Shown: piece after piece, positions 5,728 through 11,242 of the stretch
How positions within the stretch are numbered: the stretch's first letter is position 1
How the letters are laid out: each line of letters starts with the position of its first letter
Assembly: GCA_003022905.1 (NCBI GenBank)
Contig: PXSE01000051.1
Location: 1-11,242 of the forward strand
Length of the DNA: 11,242 nt
Direction: 5' to 3'
Origin: Halobacteriales archaeon QS_9_68_42
GTDB taxonomy: Archaea; Halobacteriota; Halobacteria; Halobacteriales; Haloarculaceae
Notes under the pieces: generated by a model
The model's input: only the letters and a program-made list of their open reading frames with translations
Told to the model about the DNA's origin: nothing
Databases searched by the model: none
Program-made: the position numbers and the translations under genes

Positions 5728-5975
5728 TCCTTTTTGACCCGAACTGCCTGGGATGCCTTTGCTGACCGACCCGACGACTTTGTGCTTACTCTTTGTCCTT
5801 GTGAAGTTCGCAAATCTACCTAATGGATGACTCACTACTCCGTTGAGTGGAAGCATTCGTCGGGAACAATCCATGGGCAGGATGGCGCGGAGTCCGGCTC
5901 GCGTGTCGTCGTTCGCTCTGCTCACTCCTCCCGCTCGCCCTGCTGGCGGCGCTCACTTCGTTCGCGCCGCCCGGC

Positions 5976-7364
5976 TCAGTCGCCGAACGGCCCCATGCCG
6001 CCCATGCCACCACCGCCGCCGCCACCGCCCTGCATCTGCTTCATCATCCGCTGCATGTCCCCGTCGCCCATGCCTTGGAACTGCTTCATCATCCGGCTCA
6101 TCATCTTGTGCTGCTCGAGCAGCTCCCGGACAGTCTCCTCGTCGGTGCCGGAGCCGCGGGCGATGCGCTCGATTTGGCTCTGGCCGACCGAACGGGGATT
6201 CTCCAGTTCCTCGTCGGTCATCGAGTCCATGATGACCTCGAAGTTGCGCAGGCGGTCCTGCGTGACGTCCATGGCGTCGTCCGGCAGCTGGTCCTTGATA
6301 CCGCCGCCGAGCCCGGGGATCATGTCCATCACCTGGTCGAGCGGCCCCATTTTGTTCATCGCGTTCATCTGGTTGCGCATGTCCTTCAGCGTAAACTCCC
6401 CTTTCATCAGGTCCTCGGGGTCCCAGTCCTCCTCTTCCTGGGTCTCCTCCATGGCGCGCTCGACGCGCTCGGAGAGCTGCTTGAGGTCGCCCATCCCGAG
6501 CAGGCGGGAGATGAATCCGGAGGCCTCGAACCGCTCGACGTCCTTGACCTCCTCGCCAGTTCCGAGGAAGGCAATCGAGGAGTCGGTCTGGTCGACCGCA
6601 GCAAGGGCGCCGCCACCCTTCGCCGTCCCATCGAGCTTCGTGATGACGACGCCGTCGATACCGACCGCGTCGCCGAAGGCCTCCGCCTGGTCCTTGGCGC
6701 TCTGCCCGATGGAAGCGTCCAGCACCAGCAGGTTGCGGTCCGGGTCGACCGCCGTCTCGATGCGCTCCAGTTCCTCCACCAACTCGTCGTTTAGCCCGGA
6801 CCGCCCGGAGGTGTCGACGATGCGGACGTCGGCGTCCTCGGTCGCCTCGAGGCCCTCGCGGGCGATCTCGACGGGGTCCTCGGCGTCGGGGTCGCCGTAG
6901 AAGTCGACCTCCGCGCGCTCGCACATCTCCTCGGCCTGGTCGTAGGCGCCGGGCCGGAAGGTGTCCGTCTGGATGACGGCCGGCCGGAGCCCCTTCTTCG
7001 AGAACCACCACGCCATCTTCGCGGCGGAGGTGGTCTTCCCCGACCCCTGGAGGCCCGCCAGCACGATGGTCTGCTCCTCCAGCGGGAGTTCGGTCGACTC
7101 GCCCACGAGGTCGACCATCTCCTCGTAGACGATCTTGAGGACGTGGTCCCTGGCGGTCGTGCCGCCCGGCGGCTCCTCCTCGAGGGCCCGCTCGCGGATG
7201 GAGTCCGACAGCTCCATCACGAGGTCGACGTCGACGTCGGCCGACAGCAGCGAACGCTGTATCTCCGTGACGACCTCCTCGACGTCCTCCTCGCTGAGGC
7301 GGGATTTGCCCTGTAGCTTGTCGAGCGTTCCCCGGAGGGAACTGCCCAAGTCGTCGAGTACCAT
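5976..7364 (-). CDS. srp54: Signal recognition particle GTPase SRP54 (Ffh)
   Basis: SRP54 binds 7S RNA and hydrophobic signal sequences on ribosomes and targets them to the membrane through its GTPase partner FtsY. The 462-residue protein has the N-terminal four-helix bundle (1-90), G1 GLQGSGKTT (104-112), [10 protein letters not shown] (134-143), G3 DTSGR (184-188, where DTAGR is more usual), G4 [11 protein letters not shown] (242-252), GTGE (268-271), and a Met-rich M domain (about 320-462) with the RNA-contact segment RIARGSGT (400-407). It ends in a run of eight glycines and [10 protein letters not shown]. Length and domain order are normal for haloarchaea. ATG at 7364 was preferred over an upstream in-frame ATG (7406) because [10 protein letters not shown] is the usual start and a TATA-like box lies 23-33 nt before it. 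Confidence 0.97.
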   Translation of the reverse strand: MVLDDLGSSLRGTLDKLQGKSRLSEEDVEEVVTEIQRSLLSADVDVDLVMELSDSIRERALEEEPPGGTTARDHVLKIVYEEMVDLVGESTELPLEEQTIVLAGLQGSGKTTSAAKMAWWFSKKGLRPAVIQTDTFRPGAYDQAEEMCERAEVDFYGDPDAEDPVEIAREGLEATEDADVRIVDTSGRSGLNDELVEELERIETAVDPDRNLLVLDASIGQSAKDQAEAFGDAVGIDGVVITKLDGTAKGGGALAAVDQTDSSIAFLGTGEEVKDVERFEASGFISRLLGMGDLKQLSERVERAMEETQEEEDWDPEDLMKGEFTLKDMRNQMNAMNKMGPLDQVMDMIPGLGGGIKDQLPDDAMDVTQDRLRNFEVIMDSMTDEELENPRSVGQSQIERIARGSGTDEETVRELLEQHKMMSRMMKQFQGMGDGDMQRMMKQMQGGGGGGGGMGGMGPFGD

Positions 7365-7386
7365 TTGCCGTTCGTAGACGGTCCAG

Positions 7387-7397
7387 CGGGTAAAGGC
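7387..7397 (-). promoter_or_regulatory. TATA-like box of srp54
   Basis: On the minus strand this reads CCTTTACCCGC, centred about 28 nt before the ATG at 7364. It fits a leaderless haloarchaeal promoter and supports the shorter SRP54 start. Confidence 0.4.
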
Positions 7398-7440
7398 TTT
7401 GTTCATGGCCGGCGCAGCCGTCGACGGCGGGCCGACAGAG

Positions 7441-7448
7441 GTTTGATC
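7441..7448 (+). promoter_or_regulatory. Possible TATA-like box of the LysE-family gene
   Basis: GTTTGATC lies 22-29 nt before the chosen GTG at 7470, the leaderless spacing. It is a weak match to the TATA consensus but is the only A/T-rich octamer in the 105-bp gap between the divergent SRP54 and LysE genes that sits at the right distance. Confidence 0.35.
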
Positions 7449-7469
7449 GGGCCGTCGGAACGGCCTGAC

Positions 7470-8057
7470 GTGTTCGACGCCACGACGCTCGCGGCCTACC
7501 TCGTCGCGGCCGTCGCGCTCATCCTCTCGCCGGGCCCGGACACGGCCTACGTCCTCGCGCGCGGCGCCGGGGAGGGCCGCCGCGCCGGGGTCCTGTCGGC
7601 GCTCGGCGTCGCCACGGGCGTTCTAGTCCACACCGTTGCCGCCGCCATCGGCCTGGCGGCACTCTTCCGGGCGGTTCCCGAGGCCCGTACCGTCGTGGTC
7701 GCCGCCGGGGCGGCCTACCTGTCGTACCTCGGAGTTCGGACGCTCCGCGACCCGGAGGTCGAGGCCCGAGAGACGGACGGCAACCCGTACCTCCAGGGGT
7801 TAACGGTCAACGTCCTGAACCCACAGGTGGCGCTGTTCTTCCTGGCCTTTCTGCCCGGGTTCGCGCCCGACTCGGCACCGGCGGCCGGCATGGTCCTGCT
7901 GGGGGCGCTGTACGCGGCCATCACGGCCGCCTATCTCGGGGGCGTCGGGGCGCTGTCGGGCAACGTTGGCGGCGAGAGCCGCCGGATGCGGCTCGCGTCG
8001 GGTGTCGTCCTGCTCGGGGTCGCCGGGTGGCTCATCGTAACCAATGTCTCGGCGTGA
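7470..8057 (+). CDS. LysE/RhtB-family amino-acid exporter
   Basis: This small integral membrane protein (195 residues) has about six hydrophobic segments: roughly 7-20, 40-66, 71-88, 110-130, 135-155 and 172-192. It carries both family signatures: the PGPDTAYVL motif at the end of helix 1 (21-29) and [16 protein letters not shown] (112-127). LysE/RhtB proteins export amino acids or derivatives such as lysine, threonine and homoserine; the substrate here cannot be predicted. Length is at the short end of the family (about 200-215). GTG at 7470 was chosen because the upstream in-frame part is Arg-rich, overlaps the srp54 promoter, and would place a highly charged tail before helix 1; a TATA-like octamer sits 22-29 nt upstream. 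It is transcribed divergently from srp54. Confidence 0.85.
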   Translation: MFDATTLAAYLVAAVALILSPGPDTAYVLARGAGEGRRAGVLSALGVATGVLVHTVAAAIGLAALFRAVPEARTVVVAAGAAYLSYLGVRTLRDPEVEARETDGNPYLQGLTVNVLNPQVALFFLAFLPGFAPDSAPAAGMVLLGALYAAITAAYLGGVGALSGNVGGESRRMRLASGVVLLGVAGWLIVTNVSA

Positions 8058-8206
8058 GCCGGCGAGCAGAACCGATTCCACAGCATAGCACGGGTACCGG
8101 AGGGCGCGGGGAGCCCGGCAGAGCCGCTCCGAACCACAACTCCGGCAACAGAGTCATTCTAGACGGCGTCATTACGGCGTTCTCTTCCGGCAAGCGTAGG
8201 TACTCA

Positions 8207-8689
8207 ATGCTTCAGTCCAAACCAGGAGCCGTGAGCGGGGACGATTCCGACGGTGGCCCGGAGTATGACATCAATTTCCGCGAACACCCCGAGGAGTACG
8301 AGGTCGGCCGCGGCGAGGAGGGGGTGTTCAAGGTGGAGCCGTACAAGTCGGAGCTGCTCCCGCTGTGGGGGTATGCGGACCGAGAGGCTGCCGTGGAGGC
8401 GGCCGAGGCCATCCACGAGCGGTTCCGCGAGTACCGCGAGGACGGCGACTTCGTCGGGATGGACATGGCTCGGAAGTACCTCCAGATGGGCTACACACGG
8501 GCGATGCGGTACGCGAAGTACCCGGGCGGGAAGAAGTACGACGACGACGGCACCGAGCGGGACCCGGAACAGTGGGCCGACTCGGACAAACGCAAGGCGG
8601 CGCTCGTCTTCGAGGAGCACCTCGAGACAGTCCGGGAGGACGACACCTACCAGCAAATGAAGGAGCGACACCGCGAGCGGCACGGCTAA
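8207..8689 (+). CDS. DUF4385 domain protein
   Basis: A 160-residue soluble protein matching the DUF4385 family as I remember it: an N-terminal YDINFREHPEEYEVGRGEEG (18-37), VFKVEPYKSELLPLWGYADRE (about 38-58), a helix around IHERF/YREDGDFVGMDMARKYLQMGYTRAMRYA, then a PGGKKYDDDGTERD loop and a charged C-terminal helix. The family occurs in bacteria, archaea and phages and has no assigned function. ATG at 8207 was chosen because the preceding in-frame stretch is Arg/Gly-rich, overlaps the end of the LysE gene, and does not resemble the family; the first ten residues are already variable. No convincing TATA box was found, and the 149 bp between it and the LysE gene hold nothing else that I can support. 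Confidence 0.85.
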   Translation: MLQSKPGAVSGDDSDGGPEYDINFREHPEEYEVGRGEEGVFKVEPYKSELLPLWGYADREAAVEAAEAIHERFREYREDGDFVGMDMARKYLQMGYTRAMRYAKYPGGKKYDDDGTERDPEQWADSDKRKAALVFEEHLETVREDDTYQQMKERHRERHG

Positions 8690-8803
8690 GGGTTTATGTA
8701 CGAAGGCGGGACCAGACGCCGCGTGACGTAGACACCGACTGCGGCGAACACGGCGGAAGTCCGGCGCACCGTCGCGGCAGACCCTAATGTACAGTGCCGG
8801 CTG

Positions 8804-9572
8804 TCAGCCCAGTCGGACCGGCTCACTCGTCGGTTCCACGGCCACGCGGAGGCGGTTACCGACGGAGAACCCGTGACCCTCGTGGAACACGACCTTCGTC
8901 CCGAACGGGACCCGCGTGGCAAAGAGCGACAGTCCGGTCGCCGAAACCTCGTTGCCGTCCTCGTCGGTGACCCGAACTGCAACGTCGGCCCACTCGACGT
9001 CCCGGCCGTCGACCCGTCCGACGGTCGTGCCGAGAAGTGACACCCCACCGCTGGAGGGCCCGAGCGCACCACCCCCGGCGTAGTGGACCAGCCCGCCGTC
9101 GAGCGGGACGCCCTCGTCGCTCGCGACCGCCGCGAACCCTTCGCCCCCGAAGTCCGGTTCGTCGAGCCTGACGTATGTCGGTCCGGTCTCGACCACCTCG
9201 CCGGTGCCGTCCGAACCCGAGGTGAATGTGGTCGTCGACCCACCGCCCGAAGAACCCGGAGCGGACGAGTCGGCCCAGCGAGTCGCCGGCCTCGACCCGG
9301 TCGCCGGCCTCGACTGCGGGGTCAACGTGCAGGATTCGGGCGATGACGTCGCCGCAGTCGACGAGTATCAGGTGGTCGGCGTCGACGGCATAGGACTTCG
9401 GCGGACAGCGGACCGTCCGTGTCCCGATAACCTCCCCTTCGACGGGCGAGACGGCGGCCCCGTTGCCAGGGTAGAGGTCGACCGCGCGGCCGGCGTCGTG
9501 TGCGGCGTACGGCGAGTTGTACAGCGAGAACCGCTCGTAACGACTGACGACGGCCTCCGACAGCACGACCAT
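8804..9572 (-). pseudogene. Frameshifted M23/LytM-like metallopeptidase-fold gene
   Basis: Two overlapping minus-strand frames together make one protein. Frame 1 from ATG 9572 reads MVVLSEAVVSRYERFSLYNS and contains HDAGRAVDLYPG (His25, Asp32), ARILHVDPAVEAGDRVEAGD (78-97) and DDHIHLGF (113-120, the HxH pair His116/His118), all typical of the M23/lysostaphin beta-barrel. Just after HLGF, around 9205-9222, it turns into Arg-rich nonsense. Meaningful sequence resumes in the next frame at GTGEVVETGPTYVRLDEPDF and runs to the TGA at 8804. In intact relatives as I recall them, some 20 extra residues separate these blocks, so a small deletion, not a multiple of three, is likely. A sequencing error cannot be excluded. 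The role of such soluble M23-like proteins in archaea is unknown, since they lack murein. Confidence 0.7.
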
Positions 9573-9593
9573 ACGACGCTTTCGTCCGGCGGC

Positions 9594-9602
9594 GTTTTAT
9601 CC
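9594..9602. promoter_or_regulatory. Shared bidirectional TATA-like box
   Basis: GTTTTATCC on the plus strand is GGATAAAAC on the minus strand. It lies 23-31 nt before the plus-strand ATG at 9625 and 22-30 nt before the minus-strand ATG at 9572, almost exactly midway across the 52-bp gap between the two divergent genes. Both genes would be leaderless and compete for one TBP site. Confidence 0.55.
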
Positions 9603-9624
9603 CCGTCGACCCGTAGCGTCGGGT

Positions 9625-10338
9625 ATGCACGCCGTCCGGGGGTCGCTGGCAGACGTCGACCGCGACAGGAAGGCGACGCGCCGCCTGGCCGAACTCGTCG
9701 AGGAGACCGGCCGGCCGGCGGTGCGGGCTTGGAGACCGCCCCGCCACGTCGCCTTCGGCCGTCGGGACTCCTCGACCGATGGGTACACCCGGGCCCGGCA
9801 GGCCGCGCTGGAGTGCGGCTACGACCCGGTCGAGCGACGCGTCGGCGGCCGGGCGGTCGCCTACACCGGCGACACGGTAGCGTTCGCCCACGCCGTCCCG
9901 ACCGACAGCGCCAGAAGCGGCATCCAGGAGCGGTACGACCGGGCGACGGAACTCCTCGAGGGCGCACTCGGCGGACTCGGTGCGACGGTCCGCCGCGGGG
10001 AACCCGACCGGTCGTTCTGTCCCGGCGCGCACTCGCTGCAGGGAGACGGCAAGATTGCCGGCATCGCCCAGCGCGTCGAGCGCGACGTCGCCATCGTCGG
10101 CGGGTGTGTCGTCACGATCCGGCGGGACCGGCGGCGCATCGCGGAGGTTCTCGACCGCATCTACGAAGCGCTCGGCGTCGAGTTCGACCCCGGGACGGTC
10201 GGAAGCGTCGCCGACGCCGGCGGCACGACCGACCCGAAAGCCGTCGTCGGCACCATCGAGGAGGCGTTCATCGGCGAGGAGGCCGAGACGACCCACGCGT
10301 CGGACCTTCTCTCCTGGCGACAGCTCCGTGACCCTTAG
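9625..10338 (+). CDS. Lipoate-protein ligase A-family protein (BPL/LplA/LipB fold)
   Basis: Likely attaches lipoate or octanoate to E2/GcvH proteins of 2-oxoacid dehydrogenase or glycine-cleavage systems in the cytoplasm. The 237-residue protein shows VAFGRRDSSTDGYTRA (42-57), the ligand-pocket motif ERRVGGRAVAYTGDTVAFAH (70-89), FCPGAHSLQGDGKIAGIAQR (131-150) with the expected catalytic Lys143, and VIVGGCV-type strands (about 156-162). Its length matches the short LplA catalytic domain without the C-terminal accessory domain, so activation and transfer may be split between proteins or the activity may be transferase-like. ATG at 9625 follows the shared TATA box by about 23-31 nt. The next gene starts 25 bp after the stop, which suggests cotranscription with dihydroorotase. 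Confidence 0.85.
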   Translation: MHAVRGSLADVDRDRKATRRLAELVEETGRPAVRAWRPPRHVAFGRRDSSTDGYTRARQAALECGYDPVERRVGGRAVAYTGDTVAFAHAVPTDSARSGIQERYDRATELLEGALGGLGATVRRGEPDRSFCPGAHSLQGDGKIAGIAQRVERDVAIVGGCVVTIRRDRRRIAEVLDRIYEALGVEFDPGTVGSVADAGGTTDPKAVVGTIEEAFIGEEAETTHASDLLSWRQLRDP

Positions 10339-10363
10339 GGGGCCCGGCCGACGAAGTGGAGTA

Positions 10364-11242
10364 ATGCTCATCCGGAGCGCGACGCTGGCCGACGGGCGGG
10401 TCCGTGACGTTCGGGCCGACGGCGAGACGATAGCCGAGATAGACGAGGGGCTGGACCCCGATGGCGAGGAGGTCATCGAGGCCGACGAGCGCCTGCTGCT
10501 GCCGGGGATGATAGACGCCCACGTCCACTTCCGCGAACCGGGCTTCTCCCACAAGGAGACGTGGCTGACCGGCTCCCGGAGCGCCGCCGCGGGCGGCGTG
10601 ACGACGGTGATAGACCAGCCGAACACCGACCCGCCGACGGTCGACGGCCGGAGCTTCGAGCAGAAGGCCCGGCTCGCGTCGGCCTCCGCCGTCGACTACG
10701 GCATCAACGGCGGCGTCACCGCCGAGTGGAAGCCCGACGAACTCCTCGGGAAGCCGCTGGCCGCCCTCGGGGAGATCTTCCTCGCGGACTCGACCGGCGA
10801 GATGGGCATCGAGGTCGACCGCTTCGAGCGGGCCCTCGAACGCGCCGCGGCGGCCAACGTCCCGGTAACCGTCCACGCCGAGGACGCCGAACTATTCGAC
10901 GAGTCGGCGACCGACCGCGACGACGCCGACGCCTGGAGCGCCTACCGGACCGCCGAGGCGGAGGCGGAGGCGGTCGACCGTGCCTGCGCCGCCGCGCGGA
11001 ACCTCGGCATCGAGGTCCACATCGCCCACACGTCGACGCCGGAGGGCGTCGACATCGCCGAGAAGGCCGGCATGACCTGCGAGGCGACGCCACACCACCT
11101 CTTTCTGTCCCGCGACGACCTCGACGACCTCAGCACGCTCGGCCGGATGAACCCGCCGCTCCGGAGCGAATCGCGCCGGGAGGCGCTGTTCGAACGGCTC
11201 GTCGACGGCACGGTCGACATCGTCGCGACGGACCACGCCCCC
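10364..11242 (+). CDS. pyrC: Dihydroorotase, C-terminus cut by the window edge
   Basis: Catalyses reversible cyclisation of carbamoyl-aspartate to dihydroorotate, the third step of pyrimidine synthesis. 293 codons are visible; a full enzyme has about 430, so roughly a third is missing. The metal and catalytic residues of class I (Bacillus/Aquifex-type) enzymes are in place: DAHVHFREPG (51-60; His53, His55), Asp142 in FLADSTGE, His171 in VTVHAED, His222 in HIAHTST, and Asp290 in the final ATDHAP. The residue usually bridging the metals is thus an Asp in this class, not a carboxylated Lys. ATG at 10364 begins with the short strand typical of the amidohydrolase beta-sandwich. No TATA box lies just upstream, consistent with cotranscription from the ligase gene. 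Confidence 0.93.
   Translation, partial: MLIRSATLADGRVRDVRADGETIAEIDEGLDPDGEEVIEADERLLLPGMIDAHVHFREPGFSHKETWLTGSRSAAAGGVTTVIDQPNTDPPTVDGRSFEQKARLASASAVDYGINGGVTAEWKPDELLGKPLAALGEIFLADSTGEMGIEVDRFERALERAAAANVPVTVHAEDAELFDESATDRDDADAWSAYRTAEAEAEAVDRACAAARNLGIEVHIAHTSTPEGVDIAEKAGMTCEATPHHLFLSRDDLDDLSTLGRMNPPLRSESRREALFERLVDGTVDIVATDHAP

Noticed and set aside
5696..5975. A 73-codon minus frame (5704-5925) in the gap between the HD gene and srp54.
   Set aside because: Mixed composition across an AT-rich/GC-rich junction, no promoter at the right distance, and no recognisable family; treated as intergenic.
5827..7011. Long open frames on the plus strand and in the other minus frame opposite and overlapping srp54 (up to about 350 codons).
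   Set aside because: They are mirror frames of a GC-rich gene: low-complexity His/Leu/Ser or Arg-rich translations without domains, fully covered by srp54.
8058..8206. GC-rich stem-like sequence between the LysE and DUF4385 genes, checked for a tRNA or terminator.
   Set aside because: No cloverleaf, no T-loop consensus and no T-tract; nothing supportable.
8690..8790. A short minus-strand frame after the M23-like gene ending VTRRLVPPSYINP, possibly a tiny hydrophobic protein.
   Set aside because: Only about 27 codons after a GTG, with no ATG, no promoter and no known family; the frame is continuous with antisense nonsense upstream.
9322..10626. A 434-codon minus-strand open frame across the ligase and dihydroorotase genes.
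   Set aside because: It is antisense to two clear genes and its translation is Arg-rich with no recognisable domain.
1..11242. A CRISPR array, rRNA or tRNA gene.
   Set aside because: No regularly spaced direct repeats, no rRNA-like conserved blocks and no tRNA T-loop/acceptor pairs were seen on reading both strands.

Overview
The window is chromosomal DNA from a haloarchaeon (class Halobacteria). Most of it is visibly GC-rich. The predicted proteins are crowded with Asp and Glu, start codons often lie 22-33 nt from A/T-rich TATA-like boxes with no Shine-Dalgarno, and the gene set is archaeal: a methionine-rich SRP54, a geranylgeranyl-reductase-type flavoprotein for isoprenoid lipids, and several haloarchaea-only small families. 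Everything here comes from reading the sequence; no database search was possible.

Layout. A Tat-exported protein runs off the left edge (1-373, minus). Bases 374-1065 hold no intact gene but look like an IS200/IS605 (IS1341-type) element that lost tnpB and kept its left hairpin and an omegaRNA-like string of hairpins. Next comes 6-phosphogluconate dehydrogenase (1066-1962). Bases 1963-3082 are a scrap yard: two copies of a symmetric ~70-bp palindrome flank a DUF5789-type gene, an orphan ORF fragment abuts one copy, an apparent panB N-terminal fragment abuts the other, and a second tnpB-less IS605-like remnant follows. Its right tip supplies the stop codon of the next minus-strand gene.

Bases 3080-4763 (minus) form a probable two-gene operon: a geranylgeranyl-reductase-family FAD enzyme followed by an unrecognised 190-residue protein. 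Bases 4908-5108 are a MITE-like element with 13-bp perfect terminal inverted repeats. It is followed by a strikingly AT-rich HD-domain hydrolase gene (5153-5695) resembling small alarmone hydrolases, a likely foreign gene. Bases 5696-5975 contain no gene that I can support.

The right half is mostly housekeeping: SRP54 (minus), divergent from a LysE-type exporter (plus), then a DUF4385 protein, a frameshifted M23-like gene (minus), and a lipoate-protein-ligase homologue with dihydroorotase (plus, cut by the right edge). The M23-like and ligase genes diverge from one TATA-like box lying midway between their start codons.

Functional picture: central metabolism (oxidative pentose phosphate, pyrimidine, lipoate, isoprenoid lipid) and protein targeting, interrupted by at least three decayed mobile or repeat loci. 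The most unusual content is in 374-3082 and 4900-5700.
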